From positions 300,192-364,191 of the forward strand of contig NZ_MJGV01000002.1 in NCBI RefSeq assembly GCF_001865015.1: DNA of 64,000 nucleotides, in the 5' to 3' direction. This DNA comes from Curtobacterium sp. MMLR14_010 (lineage in GTDB: Bacteria > Actinomycetota > Actinomycetes > Actinomycetales > Microbacteriaceae). A program made the translations under genes and the position numbers. This document shows positions 49,139-58,784 of this stretch, one piece after another. Each line of letters starts with the position of its first letter. Positions within the stretch are counted from its first letter, which is position 1. The notes beneath the pieces were generated by a model that was given only the letters and a program-made list of their open reading frames with translations, had not been told where the DNA came from and did no database searches.

Positions 49139-50995
49139 CTAGACCAGGAGCTGGTGCTTCGCCAGGTCCCGGTACAGCGGGGTCGACTCGACGAGTTCCG
49201 AGTGCGTCCCGACACCCACGACCCGGCCGTGCTCGAGCACGACGATGACGTCCGAGTCCACGACCGTGGACAGCCGGTGCGCGATCACGAGCAGGGTGCG
49301 GTCCTCGGCGACGGCGTCGATCGCCAGGCGCATCTTCTGCTCGTTCACGCCGTCGAGCGAGGACGTCGACTCGTCGAGCAGCAGGATCGGGGGAGCGGCC
49401 AGCAGGGCACGGGCGATCGCCAGGCGCTGGCGTTCACCACCCGACAGCATCACGCCGTCCTCGCCGACCTGCGCGTCGAGCCCGCGGGCGTCGCGGTGCA
49501 GGACCTCGCCGAGGTTGACGGCCTCGAGCACGCGGACGCAGTCCTGCTCCGTGGCGGTCGGTGACCCGAGCAGCAGGTTGGCGCGGATGGTACCGGCGAG
49601 CACGGGGGCGTCCTGCTCGACGTACCCGATCTGCGCCCGGAGCTCGTCGCGGTCCAGCCCGCGGACGTCGATGCCGCCGAGGCGGATGACCCCGTCGGTC
49701 GGGTCGTAGAAGCGCTCGATCAGGGCCAGCGTCGTGGACTTGCCCGCGCCCGAGGGCCCGACGAGGGCGACCCGGGATCCGCGGGGCACCCGGAAGGAGA
49801 CGTCGTGCAGCACCGCCTGCTCGTCCTCGGCTGCCCCGGAAGCCGCACCGCCGCCTGCCGTCCGGTCGGCAGAGGCGTCGGACGCGACCGCGCCGTCGGG
49901 ACCGGACGCGTCGGCGGAGCGGGCGTACCGGAACGTGACGTGTTCGAAGGTGATGGCGTCGTCGGTGGCGACCGCGGCGGCGGGACGGACGGCGGCGTCG
50001 TCCTGGTCCTCGGTCGGCAGGTGCAGGATCTCCTCGATCCGGCCGAGCGCACCCAGTGCCTGGGCGACGGCGACCGCTGCCCCCATGGCCTGGCCGAGCG
50101 GCATGATCATCATGAAGAGCAGCAGGATGAACGTGATGAGCGTGGCGATGGTGATCGTGCCCGCCGCGACTTGGGCCCCGCCGACGCCGAGGACGGCGAT
50201 GAACGCGACCTGCATCACGATGCTCGCGACGGGGACGACGAAAGCGGACATCTTCGCGATGTCGAGGCCGCGGCGGTAGGCCTCGGTCGCGTGGCCGTCG
50301 ACCTCGTGCACCTCGCGCTCGGTGGCACCCGCAGCGCGGATGGTGCGGACTGCGCCGATGCCGCGTTCGACCGCGGCCGTCAGGTCGCCGACCTTCTCCT
50401 GCGCGCGCTTGGACGCGACGCGGATGCGGCGGCTGAGCCCGCCGACGACGACGATGGCGACGAGGACGATCGCGAGCGTGATGCCGAGCAGGAGCGGGTC
50501 GATGATCGCCATCGCGATGATCGCGCCGACGAAGGTGAGCGAGCCGCCGATGGACTCGATGAGGCCCTGGGTCAGGACGGCCCGCAGCAGGGTGGTGTCG
50601 CTGCCGACACGCGACACGAGGTCGCCGGTGCGGCGCGTGTCGAACTCGGAGATGGGCAGGTTGAGGATGCGCCCGATGAGCTTGCGGCGGGTGGAGAGCA
50701 CGACGCCCTCACCGGCGCGCTGCAGCAGGAAGTGCTGGATGCCGTTGAGCAGTCCCGCGACGATCACGAGTCCGACCAGCAACCACACGAGCATGCTCAG
50801 CGTGTTGCCGTGCTGCACCGCGGTGATCACCTGGTTCACGAGCAGCGGCTGCGCCAGGGACGCACCCGCACCGAGGACGCTCAGCACGATGATGACGACC
50901 ATCGCCGGCTTGTTCTCGAACAGGTAGGACAGCAGACGACCGAACGTGGCACGGGGGCCGTCGGTCGGCTTCGGGCGGGCGAAGGGGAGGCTCAT
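49139..50995 (-). CDS. ABC transporter, fused permease and ATPase (exporter)
   Basis: 618 aa. A six-helix transmembrane domain (about 30-320) is followed by an ATPase with Walker A GPSGAGKST, Q-loop, signature LSGGERQR, Walker B ILLLDE and H-loop IAHRLST. An unusual acidic/Ala/Gly-rich insertion of about 35 aa interrupts the first strands of the ATPase domain (after FRYARSADASG). It resembles multidrug/lipid half-exporters that work as homodimers. It lies 6 nt downstream of a small HTH regulator, so export is probably controlled by that protein. Substrate unknown. Confidence 0.9.
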   Translation of the reverse strand: MSLPFARPKPTDGPRATFGRLLSYLFENKPAMVVIIVLSVLGAGASLAQPLLVNQVITAVQHGNTLSMLVWLLVGLVIVAGLLNGIQHFLLQRAGEGVVLSTRRKLIGRILNLPISEFDTRRTGDLVSRVGSDTTLLRAVLTQGLIESIGGSLTFVGAIIAMAIIDPLLLGITLAIVLVAIVVVGGLSRRIRVASKRAQEKVGDLTAAVERGIGAVRTIRAAGATEREVHEVDGHATEAYRRGLDIAKMSAFVVPVASIVMQVAFIAVLGVGGAQVAAGTITIATLITFILLLFMMIMPLGQAMGAAVAVAQALGALGRIEEILHLPTEDQDDAAVRPAAAVATDDAITFEHVTFRYARSADASGPDGAVASDASADRTAGGGAASGAAEDEQAVLHDVSFRVPRGSRVALVGPSGAGKSTTLALIERFYDPTDGVIRLGGIDVRGLDRDELRAQIGYVEQDAPVLAGTIRANLLLGSPTATEQDCVRVLEAVNLGEVLHRDARGLDAQVGEDGVMLSGGERQRLAIARALLAAPPILLLDESTSSLDGVNEQKMRLAIDAVAEDRTLLVIAHRLSTVVDSDVIVVLEHGRVVGVGTHSELVESTPLYRDLAKHQLLV

Positions 50996-51001
50996 CGTGT
51001 C

Positions 51002-51217
51002 CTAGTTTCTGCCGTACTTCTTGTGCACTGCCTGGCGACTGACGCCGAGGAGCGTCGCGATCTCCTGCCACGAGGCACCGGCGTTCCTGGCGCGGCGGGC
51101 GGCGAGTTCCTCGGTCCGGTCGAGTTCCCGGCGGAGGTCGCGCACGCTGGCGAGCGCGGAGAAGGGGTCGTCCCCTGATGCTCCCGCTGCGAGGTTCGTG
51201 ATCGTCGGCCGGTCCAT
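51002..51217 (-). CDS. Small HTH regulator of the ABC exporter operon
   Basis: 71 aa from ATG 51217. Residues about 25-50 form a charged helix and residues about 45-69 a helix-turn-helix (SWQEIATLLGVSRQAVHKKYGR). It has no ligand domain. Two inverted repeats TGTCAA-N6-TTGAC overlap its own promoter, so autoregulation is likely. The upstream frame extends to 51247, but that would start inside the operator. It is the first gene of the HTH-ABC operon. Confidence 0.82.
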   Translation of the reverse strand: MDRPTITNLAAGASGDDPFSALASVRDLRRELDRTEELAARRARNAGASWQEIATLLGVSRQAVHKKYGRN

Positions 51218-51220
51218 GGT

Positions 51221-51266
51221 TGTCAACGTACATTGACGCGCCGACATCTGTCAACCTGGGTTGACG
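51221..51266 (-). promoter_or_regulatory. Promoter with two operator dyads for the HTH-ABC operon
   Basis: Two copies of TGTCAA-N6-TTGACG (51221-51238 and 51249-51266) are centred 28 bp apart. On the minus strand TTGACA (51249-51254) is a consensus -35, with an 18-nt spacer and -10 TACGTT (51225-51230), 7 nt before ATG 51217. One dyad covers the -35 and one the -10. Confidence 0.75.
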
Positions 51267-51312
51267 CGGGCGGGCTGCAGCGTCGGTGACCTGTTGGAAC
51301 ATGCAGCCGTAC

Positions 51313-51436
51313 CATCCGACACCGCACGCGTCGTTCGGCTTCCGTGATGTCGGATCATGCAGACGCAGACGATGAGTCCGCAACGATCGACACCGCGCCA
51401 GTCGTTCGACGCGCGTGGTGTCGCACGATGCGGACG
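51313..51436. repeat. Two tandem 53-nt imperfect hairpin repeats
   Basis: Copies at 51313-51365 and 51384-51436 align without gaps and share CGACACCGC, GTCGTTCG and TGTCG blocks. Each folds by pairing CGACA with TGTCG. This holds most of the 320-bp gap upstream of the HTH gene; no coding region is seen. Confidence 0.55.
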
Positions 51437-51479
51437 TACCGAGGGGGCGGCGGGAGCAGGTGCCGGACCAGGCCGCAGA

Positions 51480-51523
51480 CGGACGGGAGGCTCGGTGCCA
51501 GCTGGCACCGAGCCTCCCGTCCG
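51480..51523 (-). terminator. Perfect 44-bp palindrome after the MFS gene
   Basis: CGGACGGGAGGCTCGGTGCC and its exact complement around AGCT, centred at 51501/51502, 15 nt after the stop of the minus-strand transporter gene. It is the most complete copy of the dispersed palindrome family. Confidence 0.75.
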
Positions 51524-51537
51524 CCACGCGGTCGCGA

Positions 51538-52947
51538 CTACTGCACGTGGTCGGGGGACGCGACGCCGGCGCGGGCCGCGTCGGCCTCGCCGAAGTCGCT
51601 GCCGCGGGTCTCCCGGATGAGCAGCAGCGCGACGAGGGTGACCACGGCCGCGATCGTCAGGTAGAGGCCGACGAGGAAGATGTTCCCGTCCGGCTTCCAC
51701 AGCGCCAGGGCGATCGTCGGCGCCAGCGAGGCACCCAGGATCGAGGCGATGTTGTAGGCCAGCGCGGAGCCCGTGTAGCGGACGTTCGCCGGGAACAGCT
51801 CTGGCAGCAGCGCCCCCATCGGCCCGAACGTCAGACCCATGAGCGACAGCCCCACGATGAGGAACGTCACCACGGTGACCGGGCCGTGCGACGCCGCGAA
51901 CCAGAACTGGAACGTCAGGCCGAACAGCGCGATGCCGATCGTGGTCGGGATGAGCGTGCGACGACGGCCGAACTTGTCGGCGAGGATCCCGGCGATCGGG
52001 GTGAAGATGCCGAAGAACACCACGCCGATCATGAGCAGCGTGAGGAACTCCCCGCGGGAGTAGCCGAGGCCGACCTTCGGCACGAGCGCCGAGGCGGTGG
52101 AGCCGGTGGTGCCGTACGACAGCGTGAACGTGGTCATGAAGTAGAAGAGCACGTACGTGGCGACCATGCCGAAGGTGCCGACGATGACGGCCTTCCACGA
52201 GGTGCGGAACACGCGGCCCAGCGGGATCTTCGCCACGGTGCCGGACTCCTGCACGCCGCGGAACACGGTCGACTCGACCAGTCGGAAGCGGACGTACAGG
52301 CCGACGAGCACGAGCACGGCGGAGAGCAGGAACGGCAGGCGCCAACCCCACGCCTGGAAGTCGGGGTTCGGGGTGCCGTCGGCTCCGGCGGGCATCGCGG
52401 CGTTGATCGCGATGAACAGGCCGTTGGCGAGCAGGAACCCGATCGGGGCGCCGAGCTGGGGCATCGAGCCGAAGACGCCGCGCTTGCCGGCGGGGGCGTT
52501 CTCGGTCGCGAGCAGTGCCGCGCCCGACCACTCGCCGCCGAGGCCGACGCCCTGGGCGAAGCGCATCACGGCGAGGAGCACGGGCGCCCAGATGCCGATC
52601 GAGTCGAACGTGGGCAGGCAGCCGATGAGGAACGTGGCGGTGCCCATCACGAGCAGCGACGCGACGAGGGTGGTCTTGCGGCCGATGCGGTCACCGAAGT
52701 GGCCGAAGATGATCGACCCGACCGGGCGGGCGAAGAACGCCAGCGCGAAGGTCACGAACGAGGACAGCTGCGACGCGGTCGGGTCCTCGTTCGGGAAGAA
52801 GAGCGTCGGGAACACGAGGACCGCGGCGGTCGCGTAGACGTAGAAGTCGTAGAACTCGATCGACGTGCCGATCAGGCTCGCGACGACGACCCGGGACCGC
52901 GGGTTCGTCTTCTGGGCGGGGGCAGGGGCAGCCGATGTGGCGGACAT
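51538..52947 (-). CDS. MFS transporter, metabolite:H+ symporter (MHS) type
   Basis: 469 aa from ATG 52947, chosen because the frame upstream of it lacks transporter features. Twelve hydrophobic segments. The MHS hallmarks are GTSIEFYDFYVYATAA in helix 1, the loop motif GHFGDRIGRK and a second loop ADKFGRRRT. ShiA/KgtP/ProP-like relatives take up organic acids, shikimate or betaine with protons; the substrate is not predictable. A TACACT -10 candidate on the minus strand (53083-53088) would give a leader of about 130 nt. Confidence 0.92.
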   Translation of the reverse strand: MSATSAAPAPAQKTNPRSRVVVASLIGTSIEFYDFYVYATAAVLVFPTLFFPNEDPTASQLSSFVTFALAFFARPVGSIIFGHFGDRIGRKTTLVASLLVMGTATFLIGCLPTFDSIGIWAPVLLAVMRFAQGVGLGGEWSGAALLATENAPAGKRGVFGSMPQLGAPIGFLLANGLFIAINAAMPAGADGTPNPDFQAWGWRLPFLLSAVLVLVGLYVRFRLVESTVFRGVQESGTVAKIPLGRVFRTSWKAVIVGTFGMVATYVLFYFMTTFTLSYGTTGSTASALVPKVGLGYSRGEFLTLLMIGVVFFGIFTPIAGILADKFGRRRTLIPTTIGIALFGLTFQFWFAASHGPVTVVTFLIVGLSLMGLTFGPMGALLPELFPANVRYTGSALAYNIASILGASLAPTIALALWKPDGNIFLVGLYLTIAAVVTLVALLLIRETRGSDFGEADAARAGVASPDHVQ

Positions 52948-53134
52948 GGTCGACGTTCTCCGTGCTGAGCACCCGGAGCGGGTGCGGCGGTGCCGAACGG
53001 CGGACACCGTGCGGACCGCGTGGTGGGCGGCATCGGACGGGTGCGTTCGGGTGGTGGTGGACCGCTCGTGACGGGGGACACCAGTGTACGACGGTCGTCG
53101 CGCAGCTGCGAATCCGCCGAGACCGCCCGTGGGG

Positions 53135-53791
53135 TCAGTTGTGCGCGCCGGCCTCGAGGTGCGCGGGGAGCTGGTGGCCCATCCGGTCGCGCTTGGTGTC
53201 GAGGTAGCCGGCATTCTGCGCGGAGATGCCGACGACGAGCGGCACCAGGCCATCGACCGTGATGCCGTGCTCCTCGAGCTGCCGGCGCTTCTCCGGGTTG
53301 TTCGACAGGAGCCGGACGCGGCCGATCCCGAGCTCGGTGAGGATGCCGGCGGCGCCGCCGTAGGCACGGGAGTCGGCAGGCAGACCGAGCGCGAGGTTGG
53401 CGTCGAGGGTGTCGAGGCCGTCCTCCTGCAGGCGGTAGGCCTTGAGCTTGTTGACCAGGCCGATGCCGCGGCCCTCGTGCCCGCGGAGGTAGACGACCAC
53501 GCCGCCCTCGGCCGCGATGGTGTCGAGCGCGGCGTCGAGCTGGGGGCCGCACTCGCACTTCAGCGAGCCGAAGGCCTCACCGGTCAGGCACTCGGAGTGC
53601 ACCCGCACCAGGGCGCCGTCGGTCGGGGCGGAGCCGTCCGGGAGCGCGCCGATGATCGCGACGTGCTCTGCTCCGGTCACCAGGTCGTGGTAGGCGCGCA
53701 TCTCGAACGTGCCGTGCGTGGTCGGGACGTTCGTCGCGACCTCGAACCGGACCGGACTGCCCGGGGTGGGGGATGTCAGGGCGTCGGTCAT
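53135..53791 (-). CDS. ribA: GTP cyclohydrolase II
   Basis: Opens GTP to start riboflavin synthesis. 218 aa, monofunctional (no RibB domain). Zinc ligands are in SECLTGEAFGSLKCECGPQ; RGHEGRGIGL carries the catalytic region. Its start overlaps ribD by 4 nt, so the two are coupled. ribE and ribH are not in the window. Confidence 0.94.
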   Translation of the reverse strand: MTDALTSPTPGSPVRFEVATNVPTTHGTFEMRAYHDLVTGAEHVAIIGALPDGSAPTDGALVRVHSECLTGEAFGSLKCECGPQLDAALDTIAAEGGVVVYLRGHEGRGIGLVNKLKAYRLQEDGLDTLDANLALGLPADSRAYGGAAGILTELGIGRVRLLSNNPEKRRQLEEHGITVDGLVPLVVGISAQNAGYLDTKRDRMGHQLPAHLEAGAHN

Positions 53792-54882
53792 GTGGTGCTC
53801 CGGTCGGTACGGGCCCCGTCGTCAGCGTGCACGGGTCCGGGCTGTGTAGGGACAGCGGCGGCCGGACGGGCACGCACCAGCAGGTCGGGGCCGAGGCTGG
53901 TGGTCGATAGTACGTCCAACCGCAGACGTTCGTGCATGCTTCCCACGCCGATGTCCCCGAGGGCGACCCGGGGTCCGCCGAGCAGCACGGGGGCGACGTA
54001 GGCCAGCACCTCGTCGACGAGGCCGGCGGCGATGAACGCGGACGCGACGGTGGGCCCGCCCTCGACGAAGACGGTGCGGATGCCCTCGGCGGCGAGGGCC
54101 TGGAGCGCCGCGCGCGGGTCGTGCCCGGGCAGGTGCAGGACGCCGCGAGGGTGCCTGCGCACGGCGGCGTCGGCCGGGACGGCACGGTCGCCGAGCACGA
54201 CCGCGAGCGGCTGGTCGGCGAGGAGCTCGCCGGCGTCACCGCGGGCGGTCAGCGAGGGGTCGTCGGCGAGCACGGTGCCGGTGCCGACGACGATCGCGTC
54301 GTGGGCGGCGCGCTGCTCGTGGACGTGCTGGCGCGCGGCGGCGCCGGTGATCCAGCGGCTCGAGCCGTCGGCTGCCGCGGCTCGGCCGTCCAGGCTCGAC
54401 GCCCACTTGACGGTCACCCACGGGCGACCCTGCCGGACCGAGGTGAGCCAGCGCTCGAGGAAGGCGGTCGCCTGGTCGGCGAGGACACCGGAGACCACGT
54501 CGACCCCGGCGGCACGCAGCCGGTCGGCACCGCCGTGCACGGCCGGGCCCGGGTCGTCGATGGCGTAGACGACGCGGGCGACCCCGGCGTCGATGAGCGC
54601 GACGGAGCACGGGCCGGTGCGACCGACGTGGTCGCAGGGCTCGAGGGTCACGACGACCGTCGTACCGCGCTGCTGCTCGGGCGTGAGCTGCGACAGGGCG
54701 TCGACCTCGGCGTGCGGGGTGCCGGCACCGCGGTGGTGGCCCTCGGCGATGGTGGTGCCGTCGGGGGCGAGCACGACGGCGCCGACGCGGGCGTGGTCGC
54801 CGAGCACGGGGCCGAGCGCGGCGAGTTCGAGCGCCCGGCGCATGGCCCGCACCTCGGTCTCCGTCACTGCCCTGCTGTCCAC
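53788..54882 (-). CDS. ribD: Bifunctional riboflavin deaminase/reductase RibD
   Basis: Deaminates then reduces the pyrimidine intermediate of riboflavin synthesis. 364 aa from GTG 54882. The N-terminal deaminase has HAEVDAL and PCDHVGRTGPC zinc motifs. The C-terminal reductase has VKWASSLDGRAA and VFVEGGPTVASA. A -10 hexamer lies 6 nt before the GTG, so the message is probably leaderless, which leaves no room for an FMN riboswitch. Coupled to ribA. Confidence 0.94.
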   Translation of the reverse strand: MDSRAVTETEVRAMRRALELAALGPVLGDHARVGAVVLAPDGTTIAEGHHRGAGTPHAEVDALSQLTPEQQRGTTVVVTLEPCDHVGRTGPCSVALIDAGVARVVYAIDDPGPAVHGGADRLRAAGVDVVSGVLADQATAFLERWLTSVRQGRPWVTVKWASSLDGRAAAADGSSRWITGAAARQHVHEQRAAHDAIVVGTGTVLADDPSLTARGDAGELLADQPLAVVLGDRAVPADAAVRRHPRGVLHLPGHDPRAALQALAAEGIRTVFVEGGPTVASAFIAAGLVDEVLAYVAPVLLGGPRVALGDIGVGSMHERLRLDVLSTTSLGPDLLVRARPAAAVPTQPGPVHADDGARTDRSTT

Positions 54883-54888
54883 GAGCCG

Positions 54889-54894
54889 AGACTA
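54889..54894 (-). promoter_or_regulatory. -10 element TAGTCT of ribD, containing the GNAT stop codon
   Basis: On the minus strand TAGTCT ends 6 nt before GTG 54882. Its first three bases are the TAG stop of the upstream acetyltransferase gene. Confidence 0.5.
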
Positions 54895-55491
54895 CCGGGA
54901 CGCCGGGTCGGCCCCTGGGGCATCGCCCGGAGCGTAGGACTCGGACGGCCACGGCAGGTCGGACGCCGGGGTGCCGTCGGCACGACGGAGTCCCTTCCAC
55001 GCCGACGCGGGGGAGCCGTCCCGGTTCGGGATGTTCGCGGTGCCGGTGCCCGTGTACGCGAAGCCAGCACGCCGGGCGACCTCTGCCGACGCCACGTTGC
55101 CGACATAGCACTCCCAGTACACGTCGGGCGCGCCACGGTCGAAGGCCCAGTCGACGACGAGGTCGACCGCGTCGTGCACGAGGCCCTGGCCGCGGGCCCC
55201 CGGCGCGAGCCAGAAGCCGAGGTCGCGGTGGACGGTGCGGTAGGAGATCACGCCCTCGAGCCAGATGGAGCCCTGGCGGCGGATCGCCCAGGTGTACTCG
55301 CGGTCGGACGCCCACCCCGGCCCGACGAGCGCGTCCACGAAGGCGGCGGCGTCCTGCGGGCGGTACGGCGTGGGGACGGTCGTCCAGCGCACCACCTCGG
55401 GGTCCTGGCAGCCCTCGGTGATCGCGACGGTGTCCGCGCGGGTGGGGACGTCCAGGCGGACCCGGTCGGACTCGAGCGTGACGGGGAGCAC
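54892..55491 (-). CDS. GNAT family N-acetyltransferase (RimJ/RimL-like)
   Basis: 199 aa from GTG 55491, one base after the trpS stop. The first strand LESDRVRLDVPT and the acetyl-CoA segment LGFWLAPGARGQGLVHDAV (motif A, R/Q-x-x-G-x-G/A-like) are typical of the RimJ/RimL-type Acetyltransf_3 group. The acceptor is unknown. The C-terminus is Pro/Ala/Gly-rich. Confidence 0.82.
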   Translation of the reverse strand: MLPVTLESDRVRLDVPTRADTVAITEGCQDPEVVRWTTVPTPYRPQDAAAFVDALVGPGWASDREYTWAIRRQGSIWLEGVISYRTVHRDLGFWLAPGARGQGLVHDAVDLVVDWAFDRGAPDVYWECYVGNVASAEVARRAGFAYTGTGTANIPNRDGSPASAWKGLRRADGTPASDLPWPSESYAPGDAPGADPASR

Positions 55492-55492
55492 G

Positions 55493-56542
<1,050 letters not shown>

Positions 56543-57385
56543 TCAGAGCTCGTAGTCGACGACCACGGGGGCGTGGTCGGACCATCGCTGGTCGTACGCG
56601 TCGGCGCGGTCGACCGTGTAGGTCTGCACCTTCGCCGCGAGCTCGGGCGTGGCCATCTGGTAGTCGATGCGCCAGCCGGAGTCGTTGTCGAAGGCCTGCC
56701 CGCGCCAGGACCACCACGTGTACGGCCCGTCGACGTCGCCGGCCTGCTGTCGGCCGACGTCGACCCAGCCGAGGCCCGGCCCCGTGGAGCCGTCAGCGCC
56801 CTCGACGGGTTCGCCGTCCGCGCCGAAGAAGCGGCTGAAGTAGGCGCGCTCCCGCGGCAGGAAGCCCGCACGCTTGACGTTGCCCTTCCAGTTCTTGATG
56901 TCGCGCTGGTCGTGCCCGACGTTGAGGTCGCCGACGACGACGGCGAGCGGGTTGTGCGCCCGGACCTCGGGCAGCCGGGCGGTCATGGCGTCGAGGAACT
57001 TCCACTTCTCGTCCTGCTTCGGGGTGTCGGCCTCCCCGGAGTGGACGTACGTCGACACGACCGTGACCATGGTGCCGTCGATCTCGTAGTCGGCCTCGAG
57101 CCAGCGGCCGGCGGAGTCGAACTCCGCGGGGCCGAGCTCGACGCGGTGGATGTGCGCACGGTGTCGGGAGGCGATGGCGACGCCGGCGCGGCCCTTCGCC
57201 GAGGCCGGGTCGTGCACGACGTCCCACTCGTCGCCGAGCAGGCCGGTCAGGTCGTCGCTCGACGCGCGGACCTCCTGCAGGGCGAGGACGTCCACGTCGC
57301 GTGTCGCCAGCCAGTCGCCCATGCCCTTGCGGAAGGCGGCGCGCACGCCGTTCACGTTGACGGATGCGAGGCGCAGGCGTGTCAT
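56543..57385 (-). CDS. xth: Exodeoxyribonuclease III (AP endonuclease)
   Basis: Base-excision repair nuclease of 280 aa from ATG 57385. EEP-family motifs: ASVNVNGVRA, LQEVRA (catalytic Glu), STYVHSG, GDLNVGHDQRDI, RIDYQMA and SDHAPVVVDYEL. Both TAAGGT (a -10, 7 nt before ATG) and the AAGGTG inside it (a possible ribosome site) are present, so leaderless and leadered initiation are both possible. Confidence 0.95.
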   Translation of the reverse strand: MTRLRLASVNVNGVRAAFRKGMGDWLATRDVDVLALQEVRASSDDLTGLLGDEWDVVHDPASAKGRAGVAIASRHRAHIHRVELGPAEFDSAGRWLEADYEIDGTMVTVVSTYVHSGEADTPKQDEKWKFLDAMTARLPEVRAHNPLAVVVGDLNVGHDQRDIKNWKGNVKRAGFLPRERAYFSRFFGADGEPVEGADGSTGPGLGWVDVGRQQAGDVDGPYTWWSWRGQAFDNDSGWRIDYQMATPELAAKVQTYTVDRADAYDQRWSDHAPVVVDYEL

Positions 57386-57392
57386 GCAGAAC

Positions 57393-57398
57393 ACCTTA
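57393..57398 (-). promoter_or_regulatory. -10-like TAAGGT of xth
   Basis: On the minus strand TAAGGT ends 7 nt before ATG 57385. It overlaps a GATAAGG sequence that could also be a ribosome site. Confidence 0.4.
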
Positions 57399-57437
57399 TC
57401 GGCGGGGGGCGACAGCCTGCGGACGTGGGGCGGGAAC

Positions 57438-57477
57438 GACTGGAGGCCCGGTGCCAGCTGGCACCGGGCCTCCCGTC
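57438..57477 (-). terminator. Palindromic terminator-like repeat after ptsH
   Basis: A 40-nt inverted repeat with one mismatch has GGTGCCAGCTGGCACC at the centre (57457/57458) and GGAGGCCC / GGGCCTCC arms, 36 nt after the ptsH stop on the minus strand. Confidence 0.7.
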
Positions 57478-57512
57478 AGACACGCAGGTCGCGACCAGCG
57501 CGACCAGCGACG

Positions 57513-57785
57513 TCAGGCCGCGTCGTGGTCCGTCTTCAGGAACTCGACCAGGCTGTCGGCCGTGGTCTCGGCGTCGTCGCCGGTCACCGTCAGCGTGACC
57601 TCGTCGCCGTTCTCGACCCCGAGGCCGAGCAGGCCGAGGATGCTGCCGGCGTTGGCCGACTTCTCGCCCTTGTTGATCGTGACCTGGTGCCCGGACGCGG
57701 TGACGCTCTGGACGAACAGCGACGCCGGGCGGGCGTGCAGACCGGATCCGCTGGCGACGGTGACGGTGCGGGTGGCTTCGGACAT
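57513..57785 (-). CDS. ptsH: Phosphocarrier protein HPr
   Basis: Carries phosphate from enzyme I to EIIA. 90 aa from ATG 57785, fixed by AAGGAG upstream. The phosphorylated histidine is H17 (GSGLHARPAS). The regulatory-serine position (S48 in SANAGSILGLL) is kept. It is transcribed away from ptsI, with the DeoR-type regulator gene just upstream on the same strand. Confidence 0.95.
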   Translation of the reverse strand: MSEATRTVTVASGSGLHARPASLFVQSVTASGHQVTINKGEKSANAGSILGLLGLGVENGDEVTLTVTGDDAETTADSLVEFLKTDHDAA

Positions 57786-57851
57786 CGATGAACTCCTTCG
57801 ACGAGATGGTCGGCCCATGCTAGCGAGCCGGTGGTCGGGGTGTCCCGACGG

Positions 57852-58622
57852 TCAGGACCGGCCGGGCCAGAAGACCTCGGCGCCGGCGGCCTCGACCTCG
57901 CGGACCAGGTCGAGGTTGACGGCCGGGTCGGTGATGATCGTGTCGATCGCCGCGAGGGGGGCGACGCGACCGAACTCCTCGCGACCGAACTTCGTGTGGT
58001 CGGCGAGCAGGATGCTCCGTCTGGCGGCCTTGATCATCGCGGACTTCACGGCGGCCTCGGCCATGTTGTGCGTGGTCAGGCCGCGTTCGGGCGTGATGCC
58101 GTTGATGCTGATGAAGGCGACGTCCACGCTGACCATCCCGATGAGCTGGTGCGTCCAGGTCCCGACGCCCGCGAGCGAGTCGCTGCGGATGTTCCCGCCG
58201 AGCAGGTGCAGGTCGATGCCCTGGCGGTTCGCGACGGCCATCGCCACCGGCAGCGAGTGCGTGACCACGGTGAGCCCGCGGTCGGTCGGCAGCATCTCGG
58301 CGAGGCAGATCGTCGACGTGCCGGCGTCGATCATCACGGAGCCGTTCTCGGGCAGCTCCTCGAGCGCGGCCTCGGCGATCACCATCTTCTCCGGCTGGTT
58401 GATGCCGCCGCGGTCGCCGACGCCCGGGTGCAGGGTGATCCGTTCGACGGGGATCGCGCCACCGTGGGCGCGACGGACGAGTCCGCGGCGCTCGAGGGAG
58501 GTGAGGTCGCGCCGGATGGTCTCCGGCGTGACCTCGAGGAGCTCGGCGAGGTCCTTCACGTCGACGCGGCCCGCGGCACGGGCCTGCTCGACGATGCGCT
58601 GGTGGCGCTCTGGTGCGTACAT
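57852..58622 (-). CDS. DeoR-family sugar-responsive regulator
   Basis: 256 aa from ATG 58622 (MYAPERHQRIVEQ); the frame extends upstream through repeat DNA to 58724 but loses homology. The N-terminal HTH is VKDLAELLEVTPETIRRDLTSLERRGLVRRAHGGA. The C-terminal DeoRC sensor has DAGTSTICLAEML and DHTKFGREEF, the sugar-phosphate-binding signature. Divergent from ptsI-mtlAFD, it is the likely repressor, with mannitol- or fructose-type phosphates as inducers. Direct repeats in the shared region are candidate operators. Confidence 0.9.
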   Translation of the reverse strand: MYAPERHQRIVEQARAAGRVDVKDLAELLEVTPETIRRDLTSLERRGLVRRAHGGAIPVERITLHPGVGDRGGINQPEKMVIAEAALEELPENGSVMIDAGTSTICLAEMLPTDRGLTVVTHSLPVAMAVANRQGIDLHLLGGNIRSDSLAGVGTWTHQLIGMVSVDVAFISINGITPERGLTTHNMAEAAVKSAMIKAARRSILLADHTKFGREEFGRVAPLAAIDTIITDPAVNLDLVREVEAAGAEVFWPGRS

Positions 58623-58667
58623 CGGACCTCGGTGTCTCGTGGTGGTGGCATCCGGCTGCCCGCCTCG

Positions 58668-58703
58668 CAGCAGCAGCTGACCGCTTTCCAGCAGCAGCTG
58701 ACC
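58668..58703. repeat. 15-bp direct repeat upstream of the DeoR gene
   Basis: CAGCAGCAGCTGACC occurs at 58668-58682 and 58689-58703 with a 21-bp period, between the regulator start and the ptsI promoter. Confidence 0.7.
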
Positions 58704-58784
58704 ACTTCGGAGCAGAACGGACACGGACGGATGCGAGCTCGGCGATCGATGCGCCGCACGGGAGCAGGTCAGACCGAAACGGGC

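Noticed and set aside
54889..55000. FMN riboswitch before ribD
   Set aside because: The -10 lies 6 nt from the start codon and the upstream DNA is coding; no RFN-element pattern is seen.
58622..58724. N-terminal extension of the DeoR protein through repeat DNA
   Set aside because: Extension is a Leu/Gln repeat (GQLLLESGQLLL) lacking homology; ATG 58622 gives the normal family N-terminus.
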